A DNA stretch of 64,000 bases from Jeotgalibacillus proteolyticus (GCF_002926065.1 NZ_PREZ01000005.1:186001-250000), one strand, 5' to 3'; positions 36,110-45,228 are shown, counted from the stretch's first letter. Translations and numbers: made by a program. Notes: generated by a model not told the origin, from the letters alone.

Positions 36110-36826
36110 ATGTTCGTACAAATCAAAGACCTATGCTTCTGTTACGGAAATACAAAACAAAATACGATTAATCAGTTTCACCTTGAAATTCAGCAGGGTG
36201 AGATCATTTCAATACAAGGAGACAGCGGGAGCGGGAAAAGTACGGTTCTTCGGCTTCTTTGCGGACTTGAGGTCCCTAGCAAAGGAACCATTACGATTGA
36301 TGGTGAAGTAATGACGGATGACCGCCATTTTGTGTTACCCGAAAAGCGCGGAATCGGTATGGTCTTTCAGGATTATGCACTATTTCCTCATATGACGGTA
36401 CTTGAAAATATTCAGTTTGGCCTGAAGAAATACAGCCGGAAAGCGAAAAAGCAGCGTGCTGAGGAAGTGCTGGAACTTGTCAACATGATGTCGTTTGCAA
36501 AACGTTACCCGCACGAGCTCAGCGGTGGACAGCAGCAGCGTATTGCTTTGGCACGGTCTTTGGCTCCAAAACCTTCACTTCTGCTATTGGACGAGCCGTT
36601 CAGTAACCTGGATGCCGGTCTTCAGATTAAGATACGGAGTGAGCTGAGAGAAATCATTAAAAAGACAGGCATCACCTCCATTTTCGTTTCGCACGATCTT
36701 GAGGATTCCAAAGCCATTGCTGACAGAATCGTGACAATGCGCGATGGCGCCGCCCATAACTGGGAATCAATTTGTACAACGACACGAAAAGAAAAGCCTG
36801 CACTTCATCTGGTAGAGTCTAAATAA
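36110..36826 (+). CDS. Ferric iron ABC transporter ATPase, short form lacking the C-terminal regulatory domain
   Basis: 238 residues. Walker A GDSGSGKS (about 37-44), Q-loop VFQDYALFPHMT, signature LSGGQQQR, Walker B LLLLDEP, H-loop FVSHDLEDS. FbpC-type ATPases usually run to about 340-350 residues with a C-terminal TOBE-like region. Here the sequence turns into an unusual basic tail (AHNWESICTTTRKEKPALHL) just after the MRDG motif and stops. The catalytic core is intact. AAAGGAG precedes ATG 36110, one base after the permease stop. Confidence 0.88.
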   Translation: MFVQIKDLCFCYGNTKQNTINQFHLEIQQGEIISIQGDSGSGKSTVLRLLCGLEVPSKGTITIDGEVMTDDRHFVLPEKRGIGMVFQDYALFPHMTVLENIQFGLKKYSRKAKKQRAEEVLELVNMMSFAKRYPHELSGGQQQRIALARSLAPKPSLLLLDEPFSNLDAGLQIKIRSELREIIKKTGITSIFVSHDLEDSKAIADRIVTMRDGAAHNWESICTTTRKEKPALHLVESK

Positions 36827-36841
36827 AAATATAGAAAATAG

Positions 36842-36875
36842 AAAAAGGCATGGCGCCGATGGCCATGCCTTTTTC
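36842..36875. terminator. Bidirectional terminator between the iron transporter and ywgA
   Basis: AAAAAGGCATGGC, 6-base loop, GGCCATGCCTTTTT between convergent genes. Confidence 0.93.
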
Positions 36876-36893
36876 ATATAATTTACCTATGCA

Positions 36894-37397
36894 TTAAACA
36901 AGTTGATTTAACTGCTTTATGTAGGTCAATGCTTCATCTAACTCTTTATCCGTATAATTCTGCTTTGCCTTTACCTTCTTCACTTTTTCAATTTGTGAAT
37001 CTCCTTCAAGAGAATCGAAATAGAGAAGTGTGGAAACAAGCTCAAGAAAACGGGAGGATTGTTCATTCAGGTTTTTCAGGAACGGTTCAAGCTTCTCAGA
37101 CACCGCCTCATTTTGCGCATCTAAAAACGCCTGCCCCTCCTCTGTTACTTCATAACGGTACTGATAATAACCGCTTTTCTTCTCGTTATATTCATTGATA
37201 AAGCCCATATTGCAAAGCTCTTCTACCCTCAGTGTCAATTCTTCTGAATAAGGTCCAAAAAAATGAAACTGATATTTTTCATGAAAAGCATAATTGTGCT
37301 TTTTGGCAATAAAAATGATTTTCTGCAGTTTCTTTCTGCCGACAATCTCCCCCAGGGCAGAAAACGCCTGCATCAGTCTTGCGTGATCCTTCATCAT
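36894..37397 (-). CDS. ywgA: YwgA family protein
   Basis: 167 residues, conserved Bacillales family. N-terminal helices GRKKLQKIIFIAKKH, then FHFFGPYSEELTLRVEEL, which recalls the winged-helix-like Panacea/YwgA fold. Function not known. It follows ywfO by 17 bases in one operon, as in B. subtilis. Confidence 0.88.
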   Translation of the reverse strand: MMKDHARLMQAFSALGEIVGRKKLQKIIFIAKKHNYAFHEKYQFHFFGPYSEELTLRVEELCNMGFINEYNEKKSGYYQYRYEVTEEGQAFLDAQNEAVSEKLEPFLKNLNEQSSRFLELVSTLLYFDSLEGDSQIEKVKKVKAKQNYTDKELDEALTYIKQLNQLV

Positions 37398-37414
37398 GGC
37401 TGGTTCTCTCCTTT

Positions 37415-38728
37415 TTAATGCTCACTAACCCCTAAAATAGCTAAGATTTTTTCTTTCGTTTCTTTATGAGTTGAATCATCCATCAGAAGGTCCTTTGGAT
37501 AATAAAGTTTATGGTCTGTTCTTCTTTTCCCTGAAATCGCGTCCACAATCTCAGATTGGCGAGATAGTTCCCGCAGTTCTCCACTTGGCATTAGAAGATG
37601 AATCGGAACCCTCTCCTCTTCTTCACCCGGCCGGTAAAAATCGTACGGAAGATCTGACGATGAATCCACCACAAGATAGTATTCCGGATCAAGATCCGCC
37701 TCACTGAACAGCTGTTCAAGCTTATTCAGTTTTTTGTATTCTTTGGATGGATCAAATTCAACATATTTAAATAGATTACGATTTATAAAGCGGCTGCACA
37801 AATCTCGTAAAATAGGATCCTTTTCGTCCTCCCACATTTGGAAATAGTACATAATCACTGACTCATCCAGCTTTAAATAATCCTTTAGAGTGACCTTCCC
37901 TTCAAACATTGAAACAAAATGCATGGGCTCATAAGCAAATTCATAATTCATCTCGCTCAGCTCTTTTGCACGGTGAAGAATTTTTGTCAAAATGACCTCA
38001 GAGCTTCTCGTAACCGGATGAAAATAAACCTGCCAATACATCTGATAGCGGCTCATGATGTAATCCTCCACCGCATGCATTCCGCTGGATTTGATCACAA
38101 CCTGATCCTCTCTTGGGCGCAGAACCCGGAGGATCCGCTCCATATCAAAATGCCCATAGCTTACGCCGGTAAAATACGCATCTCTTTGTAAATAATCCAT
38201 GCGGTCAGCATCAATTTGGCTGGAAATCAAGCTGATTATTTGATTGTTATCATAGGTTTTGGCTATAACATCTGAAACCTTCTGAGGAAATGAACGGGAG
38301 ACCCTTTTAAGAACCTGATTTACCTCTGTATCTCCTAATATAATCGCCTGGGTAAACACTTCATGATCAAGGTCGAACACCTTTTCAAATGAATGTGAAT
38401 AAGGGCCATGTCCTAAATCATGCAGCAGGGCAGCACATAGGGAAAGAAGGCGTTCGCTCTCATCCCATTCCGGACGGTTGGCAAATACATCATCTACAAT
38501 CCGGCGGATAATTTCATATACACCAAGCGAGTGATTCAAGCGGCTGTGTTCAGCTCCGTGAAAGGTCAAATAAGTGGTCCCAAGCTGGCGGATTCTTCGC
38601 AGGCGCTGAAATTCCTTTGTACCTATTAAATCCCAGATTACCTGATCTCTGACATGGATGTAGCGATGAACAGGGTCTTTAAATACCTTTTCTTCTTGAA
38701 GTTTCTGATTGGAATACTTCATTGTCAT
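37415..38728 (-). CDS. ywfO: HD-domain phosphohydrolase YwfO
   Basis: 437 residues. Metal-binding HD motif LLHDLGHGPYSHSFE (about residues 97-111), upstream histidine in GAEHSRLNHSLGVYE, and the later Asp in SQIDADRMDYLQRDAYF. Families of this kind (SAMHD1/dGTPase-like) hydrolyse nucleotides. The physiological substrate of YwfO is not fixed. AAGGAAAAC precedes the first ATG, and a second ATG two codons on is possible. Confidence 0.9.
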   Translation of the reverse strand: MTMKYSNQKLQEEKVFKDPVHRYIHVRDQVIWDLIGTKEFQRLRRIRQLGTTYLTFHGAEHSRLNHSLGVYEIIRRIVDDVFANRPEWDESERLLSLCAALLHDLGHGPYSHSFEKVFDLDHEVFTQAIILGDTEVNQVLKRVSRSFPQKVSDVIAKTYDNNQIISLISSQIDADRMDYLQRDAYFTGVSYGHFDMERILRVLRPREDQVVIKSSGMHAVEDYIMSRYQMYWQVYFHPVTRSSEVILTKILHRAKELSEMNYEFAYEPMHFVSMFEGKVTLKDYLKLDESVIMYYFQMWEDEKDPILRDLCSRFINRNLFKYVEFDPSKEYKKLNKLEQLFSEADLDPEYYLVVDSSSDLPYDFYRPGEEEERVPIHLLMPSGELRELSRQSEIVDAISGKRRTDHKLYYPKDLLMDDSTHKETKEKILAILGVSEH

Positions 38729-38927
38729 CGTTTTCCTTCTTCCTACTCGTCATGTATTCATTATAACGGGTTATTTTTTTCTTACACTACTTGACAATTT
38801 GACACTATGCTCGAGCCCCGGGGTCTCAATTTTTGAGATGGGAATTTGTTTCTTTAGTACCCTTTTGGAGTAAAAATGAACCTCTTTATTTCATGGTGTA
38901 ATAGGTAAAAACCTTTTAACAAAACGT

Positions 38928-39048
38928 GTTGATTTACGCTGCAGGGAGATGTTTCCACGGGGCGGGGCTTGAGCTAACTTGCTTCGCAAGTGGATCTCAG
39001 CCTTCCCGTTTCTTCCCGCAGGAGTCAGCCCCTTCCACTTCAATCAAC
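38928..39048 (+). repeat. Palindromic repeat R9
   Basis: 121 bp copy, GTTGATT/AATCAAC ends, ACTTGC-TTC-GCAAGT apex. Single full copy between ywfO and the DUF1450 gene. Confidence 0.92.
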
Positions 39049-39103
39049 CTCTGAACAATCTAGTTACTGTTTTAAATTAGTATGTTAGAAGTAAATGTCC
39101 TTT

Positions 39104-39128
39104 TATGAGGCGTGTTGATTTACGGTGA
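39104..39128 (+). repeat. Truncated repeat start after R9
   Basis: GGCGTGTTGATTTACGGTG begins 186 bp after the start of R9, at the place of a second copy, then stops. Confidence 0.7.
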
Positions 39129-39158
39129 AAATTATCTAACTTTAAGAGGTTGGACGAT

Positions 39159-39209
39159 AAAAAAACCAGTTCCCATGCGCGGGATTTCTTTGCAGCATGT
39201 GGGATCTGG
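39159..39209 (-). terminator. Intrinsic terminator of the DUF1450 gene
   Basis: Minus strand: CCAGATCCCACATGC / GCATGGGAACTGG arms, then seven T residues, 12 bases after the stop. The stem has small mismatches. Confidence 0.75.
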
Positions 39210-39221
39210 ATGTGAATTGCG

Positions 39222-39446
39222 TTATTTTTTGAGCTTGGTGCGTACTTTGTCCATGAGCTCTTCTTCTGTCAATGCCGCGACCGGGCGATTATTTACGAAG
39301 GTAAATGTCTTTTTGCGGCCTGGACCGCAGTAGGACTGGCACCCTATATCAACTGTAGCCTCAGGATCCATTTCCTTGAGCTTTGGAATCAAAGTCTTTA
39401 CATCAACGGCTTGACAATCATCGCAAACACGGAATTCGTTTGCCAT
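39222..39446 (-). CDS. DUF1450 family small cysteine protein
   Basis: 74 residues from ATG 39446 ([12 protein letters not shown]). The open frame further upstream lacks a ribosome site, while AAAGGG is 10 bases before this ATG. Cysteines at CDDC (residues 8 and 11) and CQSYCGPG recall the YuzB/DUF1450 thioredoxin-like (2Fe-2S ferredoxin-like) group. Function unknown. Confidence 0.8.
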   Translation of the reverse strand: MANEFRVCDDCQAVDVKTLIPKLKEMDPEATVDIGCQSYCGPGRKKTFTFVNNRPVAALTEEELMDKVRTKLKK

Positions 39447-39652
39447 TTGTCTACAACCCTTTCTTTGTGAGTCTCGTTTATTCACTATCAGTCATTGTAC
39501 CGATTTGGCGCTTTCTTTTCAAGGTTAATCCAAAAAACAGCAATAGTTTTACTTTTCTATTAACATCCATGTATGAAATTCTTCTAATCCGGTGAAAATA
39601 TCGGTATGGATCGTTATCCATATGAAAGATTCATGGAACAGGAGTGAATAGA

Positions 39653-40414
39653 ATGAAACAAAGACAAGATGCTTGGATGGAAGAAGACGATTTGATTTTA
39701 GCTGACACTGTGTTACGTCATGTACGCGAAGGAAGCACTCAATTAAATGCCTTTGAAGAAGTTGGAGATAAACTAAACCGCACTTCTGCGGCATGTGGAT
39801 TCAGATGGAATGCGGTAGTACGCCAGCAATATGAAAAAGCCCTTGATCTTGCAAAGAAACAACGAAAGCAGCGTCATCGTCTGCTTGGGAAAGAGCAAAG
39901 CGGGAAGAAGAAAATTTTATATCAGCCGCAGCTGCCAACTATTGAAGAATTTCAATCAATTGATCTGCCATTTTCGGATCCGCCAGTGGCTGAGCCTGCT
40001 GAAGAGACGAATTATTATCAGGAGACTGCTAAGGAGACAGTGGTGGAGGATGTCTTCACGCCGGTCAGAGAGTATAATGCTGCCAGACAAACGCCTATTT
40101 CCTCGCTATCGCTTGAAGTAGTCATTGCTTACTTGCAGCAGCTTGGCCAGACAAGAGGACAGGATGCCCAGGCAAGACGCCAGGTGGAACGCCTTTTAAA
40201 TGAAAATCGCGTTCTTCGCGACCAGTGCAGAGAGCTTGAATTACAGGTTCAAAAACTGGAAGACCAAGAAACAACTATGCAGGAAGACTACGAGACCCTT
40301 ATGAAAATTATGAACCGTGCGAGAAAACTAATTTTGTTTGATGAAGAAGAAATGCCTTCAAACACCTTTAAAATGGACCGCAACGGCAATTTAGAAAAGG
40401 TCGTAGAAAATTAA
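39653..40414 (+). CDS. rsfA: RsfA family transcriptional regulator
   Basis: 253 residues from ATG 39653, 8 bases after AGGAG. The GTG at 39644 overlaps that site. N-terminal Myb/SANT-like DNA-binding region (DAWMEEDDLILADTVLRHV, RTSAACGFRWNAVVR), a Gln-rich middle, and a coiled coil at about 165-220 (RRQVERLLNENRVLRDQCRE). RsfA in B. subtilis adjusts forespore sigma-F-dependent genes. Position before lipL agrees with ywfN/rsfA. Confidence 0.88.
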   Translation: MKQRQDAWMEEDDLILADTVLRHVREGSTQLNAFEEVGDKLNRTSAACGFRWNAVVRQQYEKALDLAKKQRKQRHRLLGKEQSGKKKILYQPQLPTIEEFQSIDLPFSDPPVAEPAEETNYYQETAKETVVEDVFTPVREYNAARQTPISSLSLEVVIAYLQQLGQTRGQDAQARRQVERLLNENRVLRDQCRELELQVQKLEDQETTMQEDYETLMKIMNRARKLILFDEEEMPSNTFKMDRNGNLEKVVEN

Positions 40415-40429
40415 GTATAAAGTAGTAAA

Positions 40430-40472
40430 AAACGCCCTGCCGGTGATATCAGTCACCAGCGGGGCGTTTTAT
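40430..40472. terminator. Bidirectional terminator between rsfA and lipL
   Basis: AAAACGCCC.GC.GGTGA / TCACC.GC.GGGCGTTTT with a 6-base loop between convergent genes. It overlaps the last codon of lipL. Confidence 0.9.
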
Positions 40473-41308
40473 TTCAGCGCTTTTTCACTTCGTTCAGTGA
40501 CTCTTGAAAAGTATCCGTCATAAAGGAGCGCTTCCCGTTCATTCAGACTGCCGGCTTGTATTGACCCGCTTACACTCTTAAGAGATTGCAAGAAGCGCAG
40601 CATGCCATCCTGGACGGTCAACGACGCTTGCAAAAGCTCTGACAGCGAAGCCATAACCGCAGGCTGAATCTCAGGGTAGACGTGCTTTGTCTGTTCTCTT
40701 TTAATCGACTGTCTGTAAAATTCTCCAATTAGCTTGGCTCTATCGCTTCCGCTCCCGGACATACATAAGTAGATTTGAACAGCCACCCCTCCGCGAATAC
40801 GACGCTGTGAAATGCCTGCAAACTTCCGGCCTTCTATGCTCAAATCATAACTGCCAGGACAATAGGAGCCGATCACTTCATATGCTTCAATTTTTGCATC
40901 AAAATCTGAAAACATCATTTTAACAAGCTCAACCATTGCATCATAGCCTCTATTTATATCGATCCCCTTTTCCGTTTCAGGGAAAATAAGTGAAATATTT
41001 AAAACACCTTCATCCAAAACCACTGCTAAACCGCCTGAATTTCGGACAATTGAGCGAAACCCCGCCTGTTCAATAACAGAAAGTCCATCCTTCAAATAAG
41101 GCGTACGGGTATCCTGAATTCCCAGCACGATCGTATCATGATGAACCCATGCTCTTGCGGTTGCAGGTGCTTCACCAGCCCCTACTGACGTGCATAGTGT
41201 ATCATCCATGGCAAACGATTGAAGCCCTTCGAACATCGGACCAAGGCTCGACTGATCAATAATCCGCCAGATCGGCTGCTGCAGGAGCTCCAGTGATAAT
41301 TTTGTCAT
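40469..41308 (-). CDS. lipL: Octanoyl-[GcvH]:protein N-octanoyltransferase LipL
   Basis: 279 residues, biotin/lipoate A/B ligase fold. The active-site cysteine is Cys150 in [10 protein letters not shown], the same number as in B. subtilis Lip[21 protein letters not shown] is the octanoyl-binding strand. It passes octanoyl groups from GcvH to the E2 subunits for lipoylation. A lone gene, convergent with rsfA. Confidence 0.93.
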   Translation of the reverse strand: MTKLSLELLQQPIWRIIDQSSLGPMFEGLQSFAMDDTLCTSVGAGEAPATARAWVHHDTIVLGIQDTRTPYLKDGLSVIEQAGFRSIVRNSGGLAVVLDEGVLNISLIFPETEKGIDINRGYDAMVELVKMMFSDFDAKIEAYEVIGSYCPGSYDLSIEGRKFAGISQRRIRGGVAVQIYLCMSGSGSDRAKLIGEFYRQSIKREQTKHVYPEIQPAVMASLSELLQASLTVQDGMLRFLQSLKSVSGSIQAGSLNEREALLYDGYFSRVTERSEKALK

Positions 41309-41390
41309 GCAAATCGATCTCCTCTACTGCAAACTGAAAAAAGTATACCATATAATAAGAGCTTTTGTGCTGTACAGAATTAATCCAATT

Positions 41391-41431
41391 AAAAAATGCC
41401 CCGCAGCTGATAGTGTTTCCAGCTGCGAGGC
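41391..41431 (-). terminator. Intrinsic terminator of pta
   Basis: Minus strand GCCTCGCAGCTG / CAGCTGCGGGGC arms with one mismatch, then six T residues. Confidence 0.85.
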
Positions 41432-41450
41432 TATTTAAACTTATTGGTTC

Positions 41451-42422
41451 TTATATAGCCTGTCCTGCAGTGATAAGAGCAAGCTTGTATACGTCTTCTT
41501 CATTACAGCCTCGTGAAAGGTCATTTACCGGTGCATTTAATCCTTGAAGAATCGGTCCCACCGCTTCAAAATTACCTAAGCGCTGCGCGATTTTGTATCC
41601 GATATTGCCTGCTTCAAGACTTGGGAATACAAATACATTAGCATTTCCTTGAATTTCAGCGTTTGGCGCTTTGCTTTTTGCCACTGACGGTACAAATGCA
41701 GCATCAAATTGGAATTCCCCATCAAGAGCCAGCTCAGGAGACTGCTCTTTAGCGATTTTAACCGCGTCTGTCACCTTTTCTGTCTCAGGGGATTTAGCTG
41801 AACCTGCTGTTGAGAAGCTTAGCATGGCAACGCGCGGATCGATATCAAACATTTGAGCTGTTTTTGCACTTTCAAGCGCAATTTCGGCTAGATCCTGGCT
41901 GTCCGGTGAAATATTGATTGCACAGTCTGCAAACACATATTTCTCTTCGCCGCGAACCATAATGAAAACACCTGATGTCTTTTTAATGCCAGGCTTGGTT
42001 TTAATAATTTGAAGCGCCGGGCGAACCGTGTCAGCAGTTGAATGTGCTGCTCCGCTTACTAAGCCATGCGCCTGATTTGTATAAACAAGCATCGTTCCAA
42101 AATAGTTCTCGTCTAACAAAATCTTACGGGCATCTTCTTCTGTCGCTTTTCCTTTGCGCCGCTCAACGAATTCTGCCACTAGCTGATCCATGTTTTCGTA
42201 AGTGGAAGGATCAAGAATTTCAGTCCCGTTTAACGTCACGTTCATACCTTGTGCAGTTTCTTCGACTTCATTTTTATTTCCAATTAATACCGGTGTTAAC
42301 ACGCCTTCAGCTGCAAGGCGGCTTGCCGCACGAAGAATACGCTCATCCTTGCCTTCAGGAAATACAATTCGCAGATCCTTACCCTTAATTTTTTCCGTTA
42401 CTGTTGTAAATAAATCGCTCAT
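41451..42422 (-). CDS. pta: Phosphate acetyltransferase Pta
   Basis: 323 residues, the short (catalytic-domain) form of Bacillales. Conserved stretches RIVFPEGKDERILRAASRL, GTMLVYTNQAHGLVSGAAHS and AMLSFSTAGSAKSPETEKV. It interconverts acetyl-CoA and acetyl phosphate in overflow metabolism. AAGGAGGTC precedes ATG 42422. Confidence 0.97.
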   Translation of the reverse strand: MSDLFTTVTEKIKGKDLRIVFPEGKDERILRAASRLAAEGVLTPVLIGNKNEVEETAQGMNVTLNGTEILDPSTYENMDQLVAEFVERRKGKATEEDARKILLDENYFGTMLVYTNQAHGLVSGAAHSTADTVRPALQIIKTKPGIKKTSGVFIMVRGEEKYVFADCAINISPDSQDLAEIALESAKTAQMFDIDPRVAMLSFSTAGSAKSPETEKVTDAVKIAKEQSPELALDGEFQFDAAFVPSVAKSKAPNAEIQGNANVFVFPSLEAGNIGYKIAQRLGNFEAVGPILQGLNAPVNDLSRGCNEEDVYKLALITAGQAI

Positions 42423-42453
42423 TTTGCGACCTCCTTAAAACGTCTATACCGTT

Positions 42454-42481
42454 AGCATACCCCATTAGAGTAAGAATTCAA
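42454..42481 (-). promoter_or_regulatory. Sigma-A promoter of pta
   Basis: Minus strand TTGAAT (42476-42481), 16-base spacer, TATGCT (42454-42459), about 30 bases before the start codon. Confidence 0.6.
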
Positions 42482-42494
42482 GAACAAGCCCCTA

Positions 42495-42508
42495 TGTCAG
42501 CGTTTACA
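42495..42508 (-). promoter_or_regulatory. Candidate cre site (CcpA) upstream of the pta promoter
   Basis: Minus strand TGTAAACGCTGACA fits the catabolite-responsive element TGNAARCGNWWNCA with one mismatch. It is centred about 55 bases upstream of the expected transcription start. CcpA activates pta from an upstream cre in B. subtilis, so position and sequence agree. Confidence 0.6.
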
Positions 42509-42650
42509 CCTTAGATGTTTATTTTTTCGGAAAATTCACTTGTAATACGGTGGCTATTTCATGAACGAAGCCCGCGTTTTACTTGTATTTAATTGTTTTA
42601 TGATATGATAGCTCTAGACTATTGAAGTAATTTTCAAGGAGTGACTTTAG

Positions 42651-43400
42651 ATGAATGAAGCAGCAACTACACTTGATGGCTGGTATGGCCTTCATGATTT
42701 TCGGAAAATGGACTGGACCTCCTGGAAGCGTCTTTCTTCCGACGACCGTTCACTTGCGATAACGGAGTTTCAACAATTTCTAAAAAAACTGCATATTGTT
42801 CAGGATGAGGAACAAGGCAGTCATTCTTTTTATTCCATCGTTGGCCAAAAAGCAGATTTCATGCTGTTTATTTTGCGCCCTACTATGGAAGAGCTAAACG
42901 AGCTGGAAAATGAATTTAATAAATTGACGATTGCAGAGTATACGATCCCGACCTACTCTTATGTGTCAGTTGTTGAGCTTGGAAGCTACGGCTCTAAGGA
43001 TTCAGATGAAGATCCATTTCAAAACCCTTATGTGCGCGCACGTTTGTACCCGCAGCTGCCTAAAACAAAGCATATTTGTTTTTATCCAATGGATAAGAAG
43101 CGTGAGGGCGACGATAACTGGTACATGCTTCCGATGGAAAAACGCAAGCAGCTTATGTACGATCACGGGATGATTGGCCGCGGATATGCAGGAAAGATCA
43201 AGCAGATTATTTCCGGTTCTGTAGGCTTTGATGATTGGGAATGGGGCGTGACGCTTTATTCTGATGATGTACTGCAGTTTAAGAAGATCGTGTATGAAAT
43301 GCGTTTTGATGAAGTGAGTGCACGCTACGGCGAGTTTGGATCGTTTTATGTAGGGAATTTGCTCGAGGATGAGGAGCTTCCGAAGTTTTTGCATGTATAA
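42651..43400 (+). CDS. hemQ: Coproheme decarboxylase HemQ
   Basis: 249 residues, chlorite-dismutase-like fold. The expected proximal heme ligand is His172 in [39 protein letters not shown] is typical of the family. It makes protoheme from coproheme III with peroxide in Gram-positive bacteria. AAGGAGTGAC precedes ATG 42651. It is divergent from pta, as ywfI and pta are in B. subtilis. Confidence 0.96.
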   Translation: MNEAATTLDGWYGLHDFRKMDWTSWKRLSSDDRSLAITEFQQFLKKLHIVQDEEQGSHSFYSIVGQKADFMLFILRPTMEELNELENEFNKLTIAEYTIPTYSYVSVVELGSYGSKDSDEDPFQNPYVRARLYPQLPKTKHICFYPMDKKREGDDNWYMLPMEKRKQLMYDHGMIGRGYAGKIKQIISGSVGFDDWEWGVTLYSDDVLQFKKIVYEMRFDEVSARYGEFGSFYVGNLLEDEELPKFLHV

Positions 43401-43410
43401 TTAATTTTTT

Positions 43411-43455
43411 AAAAGGAATGCTTTGGCGATTTGGCTGCCCGAGCGTTCCTTTTTT
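43411..43455 (+). terminator. Intrinsic terminator of hemQ
   Basis: AAAAGGAATGCT / AGCGTTCCTTTTTTT arms with an internal partial stem (TTGGC...GGCTGC), 10 bases after the stop. Confidence 0.8.
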
Positions 43456-43522
43456 TGTACTGATGACCTTGCGAAGTTCTTCGGAGTTCTAAAGATAAGA
43501 GTTAAGTGTTCGAATGATGCAT

Positions 43523-43644
43523 GTTGATTTTCACTGCAGGCGGAGGCTTTCCGCGGGGCGGGAGCTGAGCTAACTTGCTACGCAAGTGGATCTCAGCCTT
43601 CCCGCTTTAGCCCGCAGGAGTCCCCGCCTTCCGCTCCAATCAAC
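43523..43644 (+). repeat. Palindromic repeat R10
   Basis: 122 bp, GTTGATT/AATCAAC ends. The middle stem reads GCGGGAGC / GCCTTCCCGC, kept paired although changed from the common form. Confidence 0.92.
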
Positions 43645-43874
43645 TCGGTGATCACTTTTTCGGTGCTTCGAAGATTTAATGCTAGGAGTGTGTCTTTTTG
43701 AGTCCAAAAATTGTTTCCGTTATTAACATCTACTATCTTCACACCACCTTTTCAGCTAGGGAGATTATCTGAATTTAGAGTACTAGCGGATTGGGTTTCT
43801 AGGATCTGATGTTAATTCCAAAAGACATTCACCCATTACACCCTAATTCCAAAGAAAAAACAGATTACCAAAAA

Positions 43875-43996
43875 GCTGATTCCAGCGGAAGGGGCTGACT
43901 CCTGCGGGAGGAAGCGGGCGCTTGAGATCCACTTGCGCTAGCAAGTTAGCTCAAGCCCCGTCCCGCGGAAAGCATGCCCCTGCAGCGGAAATCAGC
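43875..43996 (-). repeat. Palindromic repeat R11 (inverted, compensated ends)
   Basis: 122 bp in the opposite orientation. The ends are GCTGATT/AATCAGC: a T-A pair of other copies is replaced by C-G on both arms. Confidence 0.93.
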
Positions 43997-44063
43997 ACGC
44001 TTATTCAAAAAAAAATTCACCCCTGACACTCTAATTTCAAAGACGAAAACGTATTACCCAGAT

Positions 44064-44185
44064 GCTGATTGCAGCGGAAGGGGCTGACTCCTCCGGGATG
44101 AAGAGGGAGCTTGAGATCCACTTGCGCTAGCAAGTTAGCTCAAGCCCCTCCCCGCGGAAAGCATGCCCCTGCAGTGGAAATCAGC
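44064..44185 (-). repeat. Palindromic repeat R12 (inverted, compensated ends)
   Basis: 122 bp, 189 bp from R11 with a related spacer, and the same GCTGATT/AATCAGC ends. It ends 92 bases before the cwlJ start. Confidence 0.93.
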
Positions 44186-44220
44186 ACGCTAATTCGAAAA
44201 GGCATTCAGCTTTCAACTTA

Positions 44221-44249
44221 GCATATCCTTCGGTCAAGCTGCATATAGT
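44221..44249 (+). promoter_or_regulatory. Sigma-E-like promoter of cwlJ-gerQ
   Basis: GCATATC (44221-44227), 14-base spacer, CATATAGT (44242-44249), compared with the mother-cell consensus KMATATT-N14-CATACAHT (6 of 7 and 6 of 8). cwlJ is sigma-E dependent in B. subtilis. Confidence 0.55.
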
Positions 44250-44277
44250 TGAAAGCGATGGGGGAGGAGTGAAATAG

Positions 44278-44700
44278 ATGGCGGTGGTTGCACATAATGA
44301 AAAGGAGGTTGACCTGCTTGCGCGTTTGATGAGAGCTGAAGCTGAGGCTGATGGAGAGCTTGGAATGCTGATGGTTGGGAACGTAGGTGTCAATCGGGCA
44401 CGGGTAGGATGTATGGATTTCACCGACATCCGAACCATTGAACAAATGGTATTTCAGCGCCCAGGCGGATTTGAAGCCACATTAAAAGGGTACTTTTATC
44501 AGCGCGCGAGAGAAAGAGACAAACAACTCGCACGAAGAGTGTTACGGGGTGAACGTTTTCACCCGGCAACCAATACATTATGGTTTTTCCGTCCAGAGGG
44601 CGATTGTCCTGCCCAGTGGTATGATCAGTGGAATACCGGGCGTTTTAAGTCGCATTGCTTCTTCGCCCCTACCCAGGAGGATTGTCCCGAGGTTTATTAA
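44278..44700 (+). CDS. cwlJ: Spore cortex-lytic cell wall hydrolase CwlJ
   Basis: 140 residues, close to B. subtilis CwlJ, no signal peptide. Hydrolase_2 pattern with the likely catalytic glutamate in LLARLMRAEAEADGELGM and the conserved FQRPGGFEATLKGYF and NTLWFFRPEGDCPAQWY. It degrades spore cortex during germination and needs GerQ for its place in the coat. GGAGGAGTG precedes ATG 44278. Confidence 0.95.
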   Translation: MAVVAHNEKEVDLLARLMRAEAEADGELGMLMVGNVGVNRARVGCMDFTDIRTIEQMVFQRPGGFEATLKGYFYQRARERDKQLARRVLRGERFHPATNTLWFFRPEGDCPAQWYDQWNTGRFKSHCFFAPTQEDCPEVY

Positions 44701-44742
44701 AGTCAGATCATCCTTTCGCAAAAATGCTAAGGAGGCGGAATT

Positions 44743-45204
44743 ATGAATAACCCATCTGGAAACCAAAAGCCACAGCAGCCTGCACAGGGAGGTCAAGGAG
44801 GTCAGCAGGGTCAGGCAGGCCATACTTATTCTCAGCCTTACTACCAGCCCCAGACGTACCCAAGCTATACCTACCCGACACAAAACTATCAGACACCTAC
44901 GATTCCACAATCGACAGGCGGTCAGTCTATGCTGCCAAATGAGGAATCGTATATTGAAAATATTCTGCGTTTAAACCGTGGAAAAGTGGCAACGGTGTAT
45001 ATGACGTTTGAGAACAACCGGGAGTGGAACGCTAAAATCTTTAAAGGAATCGTAGAAGCAGCAGGACGGGACCATATTATTTTAAGTGACCCTAAATCAG
45101 GTCTGCGCTACATCTTGCCTATGATTTATCTGGACTATATTACCTTTGATGAAGAAATTCAGTACTCATATCCGTATTCAATGACTCATTACTCCCCCCG
45201 GTAA
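44743..45204 (+). CDS. gerQ: Spore coat protein GerQ
   Basis: 153 residues. The N-terminal half is rich in Gln, Gly, Pro and Tyr (QPYYQPQTYPSYTYPTQNY), which supplies glutamines and lysines for transglutaminase cross-linking. The C-terminal half is the conserved domain (NEESYIENILRLNRGKVATV, GLRYILPMIYLDYITFDEE). Required for CwlJ function and encoded 42 bases after it behind AAGGAGG. Confidence 0.95.
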   Translation: MNNPSGNQKPQQPAQGGQGGQQGQAGHTYSQPYYQPQTYPSYTYPTQNYQTPTIPQSTGGQSMLPNEESYIENILRLNRGKVATVYMTFENNREWNAKIFKGIVEAAGRDHIILSDPKSGLRYILPMIYLDYITFDEEIQYSYPYSMTHYSPR

Positions 45205-45228
45205 TTGAATCCTTCCCCTCTTCAATAT

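Larger units (their letters stand above)
38729..39158. other. Gene-free interval with repeat R9
   Basis: Holds R9 and a truncated repeat start. Between them lies the usual spacer-type sequence. Nothing else is recognised. Confidence 0.6.
43456..44220. other. Gene-free interval with repeats R10-R12
   Basis: About 760 bases between hemQ and cwlJ. One plus-oriented copy faces two inverted copies. No protein or RNA gene is recognised between them. Confidence 0.7.

Noticed and set aside
36740-36826. Frameshift in the ATPase tail that could restore a full-length protein
   Set aside because: Neither alternative frame continues far or shows the expected C-terminal pattern, so the short protein is kept as the call.
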